Positions 1-11,841 of a stretch of DNA of 64,000 nucleotides are shown here, piece after piece (position 1 is the stretch's first letter; each line of letters opens with the position of its first letter). The notes beneath the pieces were generated by a model, which had not been told where the DNA came from, did no database searches, and saw nothing but the letters and a program-made list of their open reading frames with translations. Position numbers and translations under genes: made by a program. Source of the DNA: Oikopleura dioica (lineage: Eukaryota > Chordata > Appendicularia > Copelata > Oikopleuridae); the NCBI GenBank assembly GCA_907165135.1, contig OU015566.1, positions 5,440,157 through 5,504,156 on the forward strand, written 5' to 3'.

Positions 1-666
1 CTTCGCCAACAAACAAAGTGTACCAGGCTGGCCTTGCACTCAAGGATGTCAATGAATATTCTTTCGATAGTGCTTTTGATGCTGCTTTCGCAAAGATCAA
101 TGAAATGTACGGTGGTGGAGATGCTCCTGAAGGTCAGAGCAATTCTAATTTATGTGTTAAAAAAATCTCTTTCAGATCAATTGCTTGGAATCATTTTCAC
201 AATGACGGACCCGGAAGTTGAATGGGATGCTGACTCAATCAAGCAGGTCCATGTTTTCACCGATATTGACTATCACTACGATTCTCTCTCATCTCGACAT
301 CCTCCGCTGCGGAAGTGGACAAATCAGCCCTCATCTTTGTATACTTTTTACGACAGAGACCTTGCAAACGACTTCACTTTTGGCTTTATCCGTGATCTCG
401 AAATCGCTGGGATCGACTTTTCTTACCGACCCAAAATCGCAATTGACCAGCTTTACTTCAATGTCGCTGGTAAAAAGAGAAGTCGAAGCATTTTCACTAG
501 ATAAAATTTAGGATCCGAGAGCTCAAAGAGAGCTTACGACTACTTTACAAAGGGAATCTCTGGAACTCTAGAAGAATGGATGCCAGTTGATCCAACAAAC
601 GCCCGACAAGACATAGTTTTCAATCCAGATGCTTTCAAGCGAAATATTTCTGAGCATGATAATTAG
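1..666 (+). CDS. vWA/integrin-beta-like domain protein, 3' end only
   Basis: The gene is cut off by the window start. Three exons can be read: up to 132, 176-469 and 512-666, joined across GT-AG introns of 43 and 42 nt, with the stop at 664-666. The middle exon has a beta-strand followed by a short VFTD motif and alternating hydrophobic segments, resembling the later part of a vWA/integrin A-domain. The family assignment is tentative. The EGF-repeat gene starts about 100 bp downstream on the same strand. vWA and EGF modules are often in one extracellular protein, so the two may be parts of one gene, although I see an in-frame stop between them. Confidence 0.55.
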
Positions 667-763
667 AGTTTCGGAAAATATCGAGCCAATTTTTCATCAA
701 ATATTTTTCACACAATGAACTAGTCTTCAAACTCAACACAGCATCGAAGATCAATTTGCCGAT

Positions 764-1515
764 ATGGAGGAAATCATCATCGAAGCTGTTGAGGAATCTC
801 TCGAGATCGACAACTTCGTCGATTTCTGCTCCTTAAGCCCTGACCAGTGTCATCCAGACGCAAAGTGCGAGAATCAAGAAACATCACTCAGCTGCACCTG
901 CAATGAAAAATTCGAGGGCGATGGCTTCTATTGCTCCCCGATTAATCTTTGCAAAAACGATCCATGCGATGCTGTGTCGGAGAAATGCTTGTTTGCTGGT
1001 CCAGCAGAGTAAGAAACGAAAATCAGAACATGTTTTTAATTTCAGGTACTCGTGTGAATGCAAGTCTGGATTCAAAAAAGCGGAAATTGGGCAGTGCGAA
1101 GGAACGAGTTTTCTGTCTTACAATGTTCGTTCGGTAAATTTTCGTTGAAAAACTCGTTGAAGACATCAATGAATGTGAAAACAGCGATATTTGCCCTCTT
1201 GGCAACAGTTGCGAAAATACTGTCGGAAGCTACAAATGTAATTGTGATCAGCCAGGATGGTTTTTCGTCGAGGATATTTGCGTCCAAGGTTCGATCTGTG
1301 ATAGTTTCGCGAACATTTGCGGCGATGAGATGGTTTGCAGTGATGTTGAGATAAATGGAGAAATTCGGGACTACGAGTGCAAGTCGACAGCGACAACGAC
1401 GACCGTCACCGAAAATATCGAGACGACAGCGGCGATGGAAACAACAACCAGTGCCTATTTGAAAATCTCAATGAACATGATCATTTTCTTTGTATCTTTT
1501 ATCCTTATGCAATAA
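764..1515 (+). CDS. EGF-repeat cell-surface protein
   Basis: Three Cys-rich EGF-like modules follow one another: one with the CxCNxxFxGDGxxC pattern, one ending CxCKxGF, and one starting with the calcium-binding EGF signature DINEC. A Thr-rich stalk and a C-terminal hydrophobic stretch (last ~18 residues, suggesting a membrane or GPI anchor) follow. Exon 1 ends at 1008 and exon 2 runs 1046-1101. The next junction is best explained by a non-canonical GA-AG intron at 1102-1162, which produces the expected DINEC start; a canonical GT-AG choice from 1108 also keeps the frame. The true start may lie upstream, perhaps in the preceding gene. Confidence 0.65.
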
Positions 1516-1866
1516 ATTAACTTGACTTTATTGAGTACAAGGAGGAGAATCTGACGCACATATTTTGCCCTACTTCAAGCTCTTCAAATTGACGAGGAAG
1601 CCCGAATGAATGATTGTCCATGGTGGGAGCATAAAATTGATAACAAACTCTCTTAGTCGGTCTAAGTGATAGAGTCAGTAGTCAGACTTATTCAGCCGAG
1701 AATCAGTCCGACCAATCAAATCGAATTTCAAAGAGCTGTTCTTATTTTTTATATTTTTCTTTATGTAAGGTTTCGAGAGTGAATAATTGATATTATCTGT
1801 TCAATAGAGTCTAATGACAATAGTGAACATTTGTAAAATCTGGATAATTCAGAGTTTTGAGCAAAA
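1516..1866. other. intergenic spacer
   Basis: AT-rich spacer between the EGF gene and the first tandem paralogue. I see no ORF, RNA gene or repeat here. It should contain the promoter or trans-splice acceptor of the downstream gene. Confidence 0.5.
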
Positions 1867-3997
1867 ATGACAGAGGAGTTTCGTCGGTCAACTCTTGAGA
1901 AGATACGAGATCATCCAAATTCTCAAATTTTGTTCGAACTTATTTTCAAACGACTGCAACTCGAAGATCTTGCTTTGATAGCGCCGATTGTGTTGGAGAA
2001 AACCGATGATGGGTACGCCAGTTTCGATTCTATATCCAGCCCCGATTTCTCGAGTTACGCTCTCAATCGTCATTACAAAAGTGATACTATTCTGGCGCTT
2101 GTCGGTGAAGAATTTTACAGAGAAAACGAAAGAAAACCTGAAACACTGTCAGAAGTCGCCCAGATCATCCAGAAAAGAATCGATTTGAGAAGCAATAGGA
2201 AAATTTTGGAGAAAAAGACCACGATCGAGTTCAGCACGGATAAGCCGCTCGTCAGATTCTCCCATTCATATGTAAGCAGCGCCTACTTCAGAACTCAAAT
2301 TAACCAGATTTAGCTTGTTACAAACAATGAATCGAAGCCGAAAGGATTGGAGTGCGAGAACTCGGAGGATGATTTGCTTTTCTTCAAAATAAACCGAGAA
2401 AACACCGCACCGAAGCTAGAACTCGCCCATCCTTGGTTTTTGACTAAAGATAATCCTTATTACTTATCAAAAATGATTTCAATGTGGCTTCATCTTCAAA
2501 CTTCTCAAGGTTGTTTGAAAATCAAGGTCAGTTATAACATATTTTAGGCATTGAAAGCAATCCGGATGGGAAATGGACTTGGTGCCTCTCTGACAGTAAT
2601 TTGAAGTTGCTTGACCACAACATTTCTCGACAGCGATCATGGCGAAATCTCACTGCTAACCTGCAAAGAAATATTCATCCCATTCTAAAGGAGAATCGAC
2701 ACCTGGAAAACAAGGAGAAGAATGAAATGCCCATGACAATCGATTTTGTGAATTTTTCCGATGGCGACAGCAAATTGATCTGGGCATTTGATTTTGTCCG
2801 CACGGCGCGATATTACCAAGCAAGCCATATCAACATGAGATTTATTGATGATGGCTTGTGGCTCCTGATGATCGATGTTTTTGACTCAGAGGGTTACGAT
2901 AAGATACTCTTTATCAACTTGGAGAAAAAAGAAGTGAAGTCGTACAGATTACCGCACCAATTTCTTGTGGCGTCAGCATCCTATGGTTTTTACGAATCTT
3001 CTCTTTACTATGTGCGAGAAGTTGGTTATTCATTCAGCGACGGAGAAAAATACCTTGTATTGGGGTATTTTTACAAGGAAGAACTAGACGATTGGGTTGA
3101 TCCTGATTGTTTGAAGCATCTTTGTTTCTTTGAACGAGGCGATTTGACGAAAGAGTCAGTCCTAAAAATCGGAACAAAGGGATTAATTCATATCGTTATG
3201 GACCCAACTGAATCACGAGTCTTCACAGTCACAATTGACCAGATAAAAGGGGGGGTACTGAATAGCGCCGCCTTGCGCCGCCTTGCGCCGCCTAGCGCCG
3301 CCTTGCGCCGCCTTGCGCCGCCCTGCGCCGCCCGGTTCGGTACAAACCGGGTCACGTCTGACCAAATCCTGACCAAACTTAATGATCGGAACAAGAGCGA
3401 GAGTTGGGCCCCGCCAACCCCATGAGTTCTCTAACAGAAAATGCGCGCGTAAGGGCCTTTGGCCCGTCGCGTGCTTAATAAATTGATGATTTTATGCCAA
3501 AATATGGAGATAATTTTGACTCCTGCTAATTACACCCTAAATTATACGTTTTCTTTTTTCTGATGGTCAGACTATTCAAATATACCAGAATAAACGATTT
3601 GATAAGAAAATAGAAAAAATCATCATTGAAACGCCGAAAATCTTCGAGAAGAAAAATTTTAAGCAGGACTGGGCGGCGCAGGGCGGCGCAAGGCGGCGCA
3701 AGGCGGCGCTAGGCGGCGCAAGGCGGCGCTATTAAGTGACTCCCGATAAAAGAGCTTCTTCTTGAGGCTGATGAGTGCACGTGCAATTTCGGCTTTAATG
3801 TTGACTGGTGGTACGATGTCCCCGCGAAAGCAACTTTGCCATTTATCAAACTCGGTAGGCAGATTTTTCCCGCCTAAGAATTTACAAATTTAGATGAACT
3901 ATGCATCACAAAATACGAAGATTTGTCGGAAAATCTTGACCCTGAGCAGTCTGATATCGGCTACATGGATGGCAACAAGCTTCATTTCCTCGTCTGA
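1867..3997 (+). CDS. tandem paralogue A, unknown function, interrupted by a MITE
   Basis: Exons 1867-2271, 2314-2509, 2548-3254, 3755-3854 and 3894-3997, using GT-AG introns of 42, 38, 500 and 39 nt, give a 503-residue protein in one open frame. The 500-nt intron consists almost entirely of the MITE at 3250-3744. Paralogue B at 4204-5848 has no intron at the matching point, so the MITE seems to have supplied a new intron. If it is not spliced, translation stops at 3425 within the MITE. The N-terminal ~45 residues are helical and vaguely F-box-like (LFELIFKRLQLEDL). The C-terminal half has alternating beta-strand patterns as in a propeller. I do not recognise the family. Confidence 0.7.
3250..3744. 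mobile_element. MITE with 8-bp TSD inside paralogue A
   Basis: A 495-bp insertion bounded by the direct repeat GATAAAAG (3242-3249 and 3745-3752). The ends are imperfect inverted repeats: left GGGGGGTACTGAATAGCGCC, right (reverse complement) GGGAGTCACTTAATAGCGCC. Each continues inward into an array of GCGCCGCCTT-like units (3264-3332 and, inverted, 3671-3731). There is no transposase. The tandem paralogue provides an empty site. The 8-bp duplication fits a hAT-like non-autonomous element. The left end supplies a GT donor at 3255 and the right flank an AG acceptor ending at 3754. Confidence 0.85.
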
Positions 3998-4203
3998 ATT
4001 GTCGAAAACCAATAGAAACATTCATTCCGTTGAGTTTTACAGGCGAAGTTTTTTTGCGACTTTATTGCATTAAGATTTAACTGAGCTTTTATTTTATTGT
4101 GAAAGAATAAAAAAAAAAGAAAATTTGTGAAAGAAATTCAGAATTGATATTTGACAGATTTTGAAAGTGAATATTTGTAAAAAATATATAATTCAGAGTG
4201 AAA

Positions 4204-5848
4204 ATGACAGAGGAGTTTCGTCGGTCAACTCTTCAGAAGATACGAAATCATCCAAATTCTCAAATTTTGTTCGAACTTATTTTCAAGCGATTGCAATTCG
4301 AAGATCTCGCCCTGATGGCGCCGATTGTTTTGGAGAAAACCGACAATGGGTACGGCACGTTTGATTCTCTATTCAGCCCCGATTTCTCCAGTTACGCTCT
4401 CAATCGTCATTACAAAAGTGATGCTATTCTGGCGCTTGTTGGTGAAGAATTTTACAGAGAAAACGAGAGAAAACCCGAAACACTGTCAGAAGTCGCCCAG
4501 ATCATCCAGAAAAGAATTGATTTGAGAAACAACAGGAAAAATTTGGAGAAAAAGACCACGATCAAGTTCAGCACGGATAAGCCGCTCGTCAGATTCTCTC
4601 ATTCATATGTAAGCAGCAACTACTTGAGAACTTTAATCACCGGATTCAGCTTGTTACAAATAATGAATCGAAGCCGAAAGGATTCGAGTGCAAGAACTCG
4701 GAGGATGATTTGCTTTTCTTCAAAATAAACCGAGAAAACACCGCACCGAAGCTAGAACTCGCCCATCCTTGGTTTTTGACTAAAGATAATCCTTATAACT
4801 CATCAGAAATGGTTTCAATGTGGCTTTATCTTCAGACTTCTAAAGGTTGTTTGAAAATCAAGGTCAGTTATAACATATTTTAGGCATTGAAAGCAATCCG
4901 GATGGCAAATGGACTTGGTGCGTCTCTGACAGTAACTTGAAGTTCCTTGACCACAACATTTCTCGACAACGAACATGGCGAAATCTCACTGCTTACCCAC
5001 AAAGAAATATTCATCCCATTCTAAAGGAGAATCGACACCTGGAAGACAAGGAGAAGGATGAAATGCCAATGACAATTAATTTTGTGAATTTTTCCAATGG
5101 CGAGAGCAAATTGATCTGGTCATTTGACTTTGTCCGCGCGGGGTCATATTACCAAGCCAGCCATATAACCACGAGATTCCTCGATGATGGCTTGTGGCTC
5201 GTGATGATCGATGTTTACGACGTAGAAGGCAACGATAAGATACTATTCTTCAACCTGGAGAAGAAAGAAGTGAAGTCGTACCAATTACCGTACCAATTCA
5301 TTGTTTCGTCAGCGTTCTATGGTTTCTCCGAGTCATCTCTTTACTATCTGAGAGAAGCTGACAATCCATATGGCGGGGAGGATAAATACCTTGTATTTGG
5401 ATATTTTTACCGAGAAGAGAGGTTAACTGACACCTTTGAAAGACATCCTGATTTGTTGAAGCATCTTTGTTTCTTCGAACGAGGCGAATTGACGAAAAAA
5501 TCAGGCCTCAAAATTGGAATCAAGGGATTGGTGCATCTCGTTTTGGACCAATACGACACCGAATCTAAGGTTTTTACGATCAAGATAGACGAGATTAAAA
5601 AGCTTCTTCTCGAGGCTGAAACGTTCACATGCGAGCTCAGCTTTCCTGGTCAATGGTTTCCTGGTGATGTCCCGGCGAAAGCAACTTTGCCACTTATCAA
5701 ACTTGGTAGGCAGATTTTCCCCGCCTAAGAATTTACAAATTTAGATGAACTATGCACCACAAAATACGAAGATTTGTCAGAAAATCTTAACCCTGAGCAA
5801 TCTGATATCGGCTACATGGATGGCAACAAGCTTCATTTATTCATCTGA
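4204..5848 (+). CDS. tandem paralogue B, unknown function
   Basis: Four exons (4204-4608, 4650-4845, 4884-5705, 5745-5848) with GT-AG introns of 41, 38 and 39 nt encode 508 residues. Intron positions and phases match paralogue A exactly, and the nucleotide sequence is close to A throughout, introns included, so the duplication is recent. The second ATG (4204) is preferred over 4198 because it aligns with the start of A. The predicted protein has a helical N-terminus and a beta-rich C-terminal part, with no signal peptide or membrane segment. Its function is not recognised. It is useful as the uninterrupted reference for the MITE in A. Confidence 0.8.
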
Positions 5849-6449
5849 ATTGTCAAAAACCAATAGAAACATTCATTCCGTTTAGTTTTACAGGCGAAGT
5901 CTTTTTTGCGACTTCCTTTTATAGGTTTTTTATTTTGAATAAAGCAACAAAAAATCTTTGGGCATGTGTCTTATTAATAAATATTTATTTTGCACAGTGT
6001 AGAATTTTGATTAGGGTTAGGTTTCTTTTGATTTGCGGCATTACGAAGATAAGGAAGAAATAAGGAAATGTACAGTAGAAATAGGGTTAATCAGGCGAAT
6101 GAGCGGTGAAATCGATTTCGATTGAATTCTTCAAGAATGAAATTGGCTTTGGATAGGATTGAATGGAACAGGTTAGTTGGTGAAATGTTGCACAGATTGA
6201 CTTTTGAAAGAGGCTTGAACCAGGAGGGCGGGAGGGAAGGATGAAGTCATGAAGGTCAGCGTAATTGATTCGGCGTAAAGTTTAAAGCTAATCGAGATCG
6301 AAAAGTCGATCGGTGGATTTTTTGGAAGAAAAATGTGAATCTAAGTTTTTATGGCAGAATTTGAGGTGTGTTTTCATAACGGATTTTATGGAATTAAAAT
6401 TGATCTGAAATCTACGACTTACCAGAATTACAGAAATTCTTAGTTAGTT
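5849..6449. other. intergenic spacer
   Basis: About 600 bp after paralogue B, beginning with an AATAAA-like signal region near 5937. I see no convincing coding exon, RNA gene or repeat. Confidence 0.5.
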
Positions 6450-6933
6450 TTACTTCCAAATTTCCGAAGTAAAATGTTTTTCGATCTGTTCCTGCGTATA
6501 TTCCCCGCTTTCAGAAGATAGATGCCGCGGCTTCGGAGTTGGTGGAGGTGCACCTGAAGTAAAAATGAGTAAACTGGCATTCAATACGGTTGTAGTTTCG
6601 TTGTGTCTCTGTTAGTTTGAGCCGCTTATAGATTTTAGATATCCTTTGGTTAGAAAATCCCCTCACAGTAAGAAAATTAAAGAGCAGTTGAGACAGACTC
6701 TTTGCTCTTGCTTTTCGACTTTTTCCGTCGCCGCGATTTCGATCGTTTACTCCTTCGTCTCAAGTGAGAATACAGTTGTATTTCCCAAAACTGCCCCTTC
6801 CGCAAGAACTGTTGAGCCAGACCCGTCGGGTTCAAAAACAGGACCGAGAGAAGACTTCAAGTCCATCAAAAAAGGATCACCAGAAGCGATCTTTCTCGGC
6901 GACTGAGGCGCAGAAATAATTGACGCTCTGCGG
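6450..6933 (-). CDS. probable 3' coding exons of a minus-strand gene
   Basis: Two stretches read like exons on the minus strand. One runs from 6933 (after a TTTAG acceptor) to about 6750 and is Ser/Pro-rich. The other ends with a stop at 6450-6452 and carries a proline-rich motif followed by an acidic-basic tail. Both lie just downstream of the last certain exon of the BAR-RhoGAP gene, whose mammalian relatives end in long Pro-rich tails, so they may be alternative or additional 3' exons of it. I could not fix the splice junctions. Confidence 0.35.
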
Positions 6934-7123
6934 CTAAATTTGCTCCCTTCGCAAGATTTTTCAAAAATCATGAAATCAAGAAAGATTTTTTCAAAGAAAA
7001 TTTTTGCGTCCTGTCTTTGAAAATACTCGAGAAACTCACATAGAGACTTTCCTTTCTCTTGATCAATTTTTTGGTTCTCAAAAGAGGATAATTTTCGTCA
7101 ATCAAAATTAATTTTAGGGAAAA

Positions 7124-9659
7124 TTAAAGACTATCCCTTTTTCGCTGAAAAGAATGAGATTTCGAGTGTCTGAGTTTCACTTTCTTCTCCCCCTCTGAAT
7201 CTCCATTTTCCTCACCTTCTGGTCTTTTCGGCTGATTTTCAAACTCTTTTATCGACGACGGCTTAGGCGGACGAATCGGTTTAGGCTTGTTTTCCGAAGA
7301 GCCGCGGAACATGTTGTCGAGTTGGCTCGTTATTTCATCGGCGAGGCTGGTATCCCCCACCCGGGATGATTCCGCGGGCTCGGAGGAGGACTGGACAGGA
7401 TCTTCTTCCATGAGACCGAATCCTGTATAATCGGTTGTGGCACTGGGCGATTTAATGGGACGGCGTTGGGATGGGACGGGCTGAGCGACGTGGCTTGCAG
7501 TGCCGATGAATTCTGGGGGCTTGGTTCTGATTTTCGTTAAAAATGGCTCCATGCGAGGTTATTTACCTGGGACGGGCGGATAAATTCGGAGTTGAAGAAT
7601 GTAAAATTTGTACTTTTCCGGGCGTTGAAGAGGAATTCAGAGGCGTGGAATGCAGCGAAATTCCATTTGGCGGAGTTGGTGCTGCCTTCTTTCTAGCTTT
7701 TGTTGGGCTTGGATCACTTCTCGTCGGGGGGAGGAAGCCATAGTCGGAATTTTTGACGTTTTCCTTCTTTTGCTTCTGAGTTTGGAGGAAAGCAGCGCGC
7801 TCGGAGAAACCGAAATCGAGGTTTTGATTGCGAAGAAGCGGGTAGTCCTCATCGGGGAAGAAGTACTGCGCTTGTTCGATCAAGCGCTGGACGAAAAGTG
7901 TTCCTAGGCCGGAGGTAGTCGTACTGCCGATCAAAGTCGGAGCCCAACAGATTGCCAGAGCATGAGCTGTCATAAGGTTTTTCTCGTGATTCTCCATGAT
8001 TTCCCGGCAAAAGCGGCAGAGATACGCCAAGTTGTAACGGTCAAAAGTGGCCATTTTCGAGATCAGTTCTGAAATCATGACAAATTGTTCCGACTGATCC
8101 AGGATTCCTTCTGCGTGTTGAATTGCGCCAGAATCCATGAAATTGCGAAGAAGAGGATATTCCAGGTCGCGGAAGAATTGCTTGAGAGCAGACGCCAGCG
8201 TCTGATTGCAAGGAGAAAATTCATCTAAATCTGCTTCGTTGTAGCAGGGCGCGTTGAGGGCGGCGATCAATTGCTTGACCTTGGAAATCGCTCCTGGAAG
8301 GCGGAAAATGCCTTGTTCATCCAAACCTTCGTTGCCCAACAACAAATCGACTAGCACTTCAAGAGGCTTGGCAATGGGCGCTTTTTCGGAACAATTCTCG
8401 GAAACGGAATGTAATCGGAACTGCGGCTGAAATTGTTTTAATTCATCGTCGAGTTGTGGGACGAGTTCTTCCAACGCCGCCGCAGCTGAAGAATTTTTAG
8501 TACTGAAATTCTTCAAAATAGAAATTTGATTGAATTGGAAAGATGGTGAACTCAAAAAGTTCACTTTCTTTATAAAAAGGCTTGGCAACCTGAGTCAGGG
8601 TTCTCAAACGAAGATGATGCTGAAACCCTGACTCAGGCTTTTCCACACAGGATGTCGAATAGATCTATTTCATGGAAATGAAATGATTGCTAGTCGCAAT
8701 TTGGTTCTTACCTTCTTTGTGGAACATATGCATATTATTCACCAAAATCCTAAAGTAGTCCCCAACCAGCGCCGTTTTCGCATCAAACTCCAGTAACTCA
8801 AGCTTCACTTTTTCCGTGGCGTCGTGAAGTTTGGACTCAGCTGCATCCGCGTCGCTTTCAAGATTTCGGATTTTCTCAATATGGTCATCTTCCGTCATTT
8901 CTGTTTTTCCAAATAAACCCGAGCTCGTCGCTTTTCCAGTTCGTCTCAGTTTTTCCACTTCGAAAGAAAGCGTTTTTTTTTTTACTTTTCTCATTTACTT
9001 ACAGCTTGCTTTGGCGTTTTCCACTTTACCGAGGCTTATTTTGTGATCTGCCTCGAAAGTCGACAGCTTGGACGCAGCTTTCACCAGCTCCGGAATTTCT
9101 TTGGAGGAAACTGGATCCAGTTTATCCTTTCGGAAAGATCGGAAGAAAAAGTTCAAGAGGTCGTCGGGTCTGACCTGTCTGAAATTCTAAGTCAGGGGCC
9201 CTGACTCAGGGCCTGTTTCCTGATTTTTAGACGAGCTCAGGGACAAGCTCAAGGCACTTTTCTTCCCCAAATTTTAAAGAGGTACAGTACTCAGGTCAGA
9301 GTCTAAAGAACGGTATTTTTCGAGCTAAAGAAACTGAATTTTCTGATCTTTTCCTGAACAAGATTTCTGCTCCTAATATGGTGACTCTGCTCCAAATGAC
9401 CAATTTGCTCCATTTTCTTGCCAATCAATCCCATAATTCGGCCAAAAGTCTGAATCCGACTCATCTGCTTGAAACAGTGCTGGTCGGCTTTGTCGAAGCC
9501 CTAAATTACAAAATTGACAATTACAAAACTAAAAACGAAAAACCTGTCCAAGGCGGCTGTAAAGAGAGTCATCTGAAGATTTATTTTTGGAGAATTTTGA
9601 GAGCGACTCGTTCACGGATTTCAAGCCCTCGCGACAGGAAGCCACGTCGTCCAGGATTA
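7124..9659 (-). CDS. BAR + RhoGAP protein, ARHGAP17/44 (RICH/nadrin) type
   Basis: Minus-strand gene for a Rho-family GTPase-activating protein that binds curved membranes. Exons readable so far, 5' to 3': 9659-9544, 9500 to about 9400, about 9174-9003, 8957-8712, about 8486-7567 and 7526-7124 (stop). The first four encode a helical BAR domain; the segment before the 225-nt intron aligns well in pattern with the last BAR helix of RICH proteins. The fifth encodes a full RhoGAP domain with the arginine-finger motif GIFRLPG and the later LPLLRNF-like and NLAYLCRF motifs. The last exon is Ser/Pro-rich with proline motifs that could bind SH3 domains. The first exon lies above 9660 and was not identified. 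Introns at 8958-9002, 9501-9543 and 7527-7566 are GT-AG. Confidence 0.8.
8589..8637. repeat. small hairpin repeat, CCTGAGTCAGGGTT arms
   Basis: A perfect 14-bp inverted repeat (8589-8602 and 8624-8637) inside the RhoGAP gene intron. Related CCTGA-containing segments occur near 9191-9215, 9860-9922 and 46100-46195, so this is a dispersed short repeat family. Confidence 0.6.
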
Positions 9660-9662
9660 CTG

Positions 9663-10568
9663 AAAAAAAGCATGAGTAGTTTGGGCGAATAAACAACTAA
9701 TAATCATTAATTAATCATTTTATGACCCTGATTTAGCGGTCAGCGTTGTAAAAAGAATCTTCTTCTAGTCTACTCAGCTGGGAAAAATGGACACAAAAAG
9801 GACCCCACAAAGATTGTCCATTAGACCGATCCATATGAGCTTTGTAAGCCTCCAGCCCCTAACCTGAGTAGAAAAACTGGGTCAGGATTCGCAAGATATT
9901 CAAAATCTTGACTCAGGTTTTCTACGAAGGTCGCGATTCGCGAAATACAGTTTTTAAATTTTGAGATTGCTCTACTGGTTTCACTGTATTTACAAAAATT
10001 TTAAATCTACAAATGTTTATTTGTATAAAGAATCTTTTAATCAGGAATTTCGATTGATAAGACAATGGAAAGATTCTATCTTTGACTTCTAGCGAATAAG
10101 AAATCTTGATGGAAAAATTCATTATTGAGAACAGCACCTCTACGGTACAGGATCTCAATAACGAATGTTTCCATGAAGCCTTCTTATTGGCTAAAAGGTC
10201 AAGAATATAAACTTTCACCCGCGTTACAAATCAGATAACCCGATGAAAAAATTCGTAATCGAGCGGAACAGTTGTGGATTTAAATTTTTTCTACTTGTTC
10301 TTCATTTCTTTGATACCTTTATAATCTCCAAGCGGATGATCCTTCCCATCAGCAGCAGCTTTCGCCAGGGCTCTTCTTATTCCTCGCTCCATTACTTCTT
10401 CTTATTTCTTCTGAATTTCTTTTCTTATTTTCTTTCCTTCTTACTCTCTCCTCATCAATTTTCTCGTCCTTGAGCTTCTGAGTCTCTCATTGAAAGCAAA
10501 AAATAAAGCGCCAGAGTTTTTTTCCTTTTTTTTGTTTTGCGAAAAAGAGCCGCCTCCGCCTGGTGAAT
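9663..10568. other. host spacer left of the Polinton
   Basis: AT-rich sequence between the BAR-RhoGAP gene and the Polinton target site. It contains one CCTGAGT-type hairpin remnant (9860-9922). Short ORFs on both strands near 9920-10470 lack recognisable features. The upstream exon of the BAR-RhoGAP gene should lie here but I could not identify it. Confidence 0.4.
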
Positions 10569-10574
10569 CACGGT
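10569..10574. repeat. left target-site duplication CACGGT
   Basis: Direct repeat identical to 44425-44430 and immediately adjacent to the element's first base. Six bases is the Polinton-typical length. Confidence 0.93.
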
Positions 10575-10814
10575 AGTAGTATAGTGTGTAGATAGGCCTT
10601 TTCCAAGATCCATGTAGGTCCCATTGGTCAGTTCCTACCTACGCATTTTCAAATTGCGCGCCCATTTACTGTCTATTTTTAGAACTGCCAAAGATCACAA
10701 CAATGACGCAAATCATCCAAAATCAATATCGGCCGATTTCTTCTGCCGAACACGCAGCAACTGAGCAAGACGTCCGATTTCTCTCGCTCCTAATCCCTGT
10801 CGCTAGATGCTGCT
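10575..10814 (+). repeat. left terminal inverted repeat of the Polinton
   Basis: About 240 bp that match the reverse complement of 44184-44424 with scattered substitutions. Both copies carry the recurring motif TGCCAAAGATCACAACA (10686-10702). Similarity at the DNA level stops soon after, but the next gene inward is paralogous at the two ends. Confidence 0.9.
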
Positions 10815-10833
10815 ATACCTCATTTGAGGCAAG

Positions 10834-10841
10834 TATATAAA
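10834..10841 (+). promoter_or_regulatory. TATA box of the left terminal gene
   Basis: TATATAAA lies 32 bp before the ATG at 10873, so the 5' leader would be very short. The same arrangement is seen before several other element genes (20081, 37150, 41673). Confidence 0.55.
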
Positions 10842-10872
10842 TCCGCAATCGGCATCAATTTTCCTTTAAAAA

Positions 10873-11238
10873 ATGAGTAAACGATGTAATATCCGAAACT
10901 GGCCGCCAACAACAAAAATTGTCATTAAATCCGAGCAAGAGCTTTCAGCTTTTGCTGCAATGTTGTGTAGAGACGAGTTAAAATTTAACTGTATTTTGAG
11001 GAATTCAGGCTTCGTTCACCCTCCCTTTGGCGGCCAAGCCTGGATAACCCAGACCGGTTACGATTTCATTCAAATCTTAGAATACGGTACATGCTCAAAC
11101 CCGATGTGCAAAGTAAAGACCGACTTCATCCAGACTATGATTCCGCGCTCTCTTGACGATCTCCGCAATGTCCATAACAATCGTTATCTGTACATTTTCA
11201 AAGCGCTACAAGCAACTCCTCAACATCTTTTACCGTAA
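10873..11238 (+). CDS. left terminal protein, paralogue of the right terminal gene
   Basis: An uninterrupted 121-residue ORF just inside the left terminal repeat. It is clearly paralogous to the 144-residue ORF at 43705-44139 on the opposite strand. Both share an N-terminal WPPTTKIV motif, then VxPPxGGQxxITQxGYD, then a Cys pair (CSNxxCxVK) and a C-terminal FxALxATPxxLLP. The two conserved cysteines could bind metal with other residues, but no known domain is recognised. Its position suggests a job tied to the element ends, or simply gene duplication through the terminal repeats. A TATA box and one recurring upstream motif precede it. Confidence 0.75.
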   Translation: MSKRCNIRNWPPTTKIVIKSEQELSAFAAMLCRDELKFNCILRNSGFVHPPFGGQAWITQTGYDFIQILEYGTCSNPMCKVKTDFIQTMIPRSLDDLRNVHNNRYLYIFKALQATPQHLLP

Positions 11239-11841
11239 TAAATCAAACACAAAACTACTGTCCTGGTGTATGAGGTAGCTTTATTTGTACCAAATAGGTA
11301 CATACCAAGTTCAATCACGAAAAATCTGTTTTTATGGTTTCCAAAAACTTTCCTTTCAAGATGCTCTGCAGTGCTTGCATTTTGCCATCAAAAGAAAACA
11401 TGTAATACACAGGTAAGCGAGTAAGGTTATTCATTTTATTTCATATAGTTATTATTCTCCCTTACAATCATCGAGATGTGGTTGTCGTTCATCTTGTTTC
11501 ATTTTAAAAAGTCATTTTTTGTAGTTTTGTGTGCTCTGTGGAGTTGTGTGTGTGTGCGTTTGTGCGAGAGTTTGAGGAAAATAAAAACTGGAAAGCATCG
11601 CAAGCCTACGCTCGTTGCCGATAAGCTTTGATTCACGTCATCTCCACTCATTTTTCATTGCAATCGATGTTGCCAAAGTTCAAAACAAACACCCTGTACG
11701 ACTCTTTGATTTGCCAAAGATCACAACAAATGTGCAAAACTCGGGTTTGAAGGTAAATTCTCTAGAACTCCTGTTTATATCTTATCAAAAAAAGTAAAAA
11801 GCTCAGTTTTATTTTAATCAAAGTAAAGGCGAAAGCGTTTA
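11239..11841. other. noncoding stretch with two recurring motifs
   Basis: About 600 bp between the left terminal gene and the next gene. It holds two copies of the recurring motif in reverse orientation (11671-11689 and 11712-11730), 112-170 bp before the next ATG, and several TCATTTTA words near 11425-11510. The short ORF at 11615-11797 runs through the motifs and is not believable. Confidence 0.55.

Noticed and set aside
11615-11797. 60-codon ORF
   Set aside because: It covers two recurring motif copies and has no coding features.
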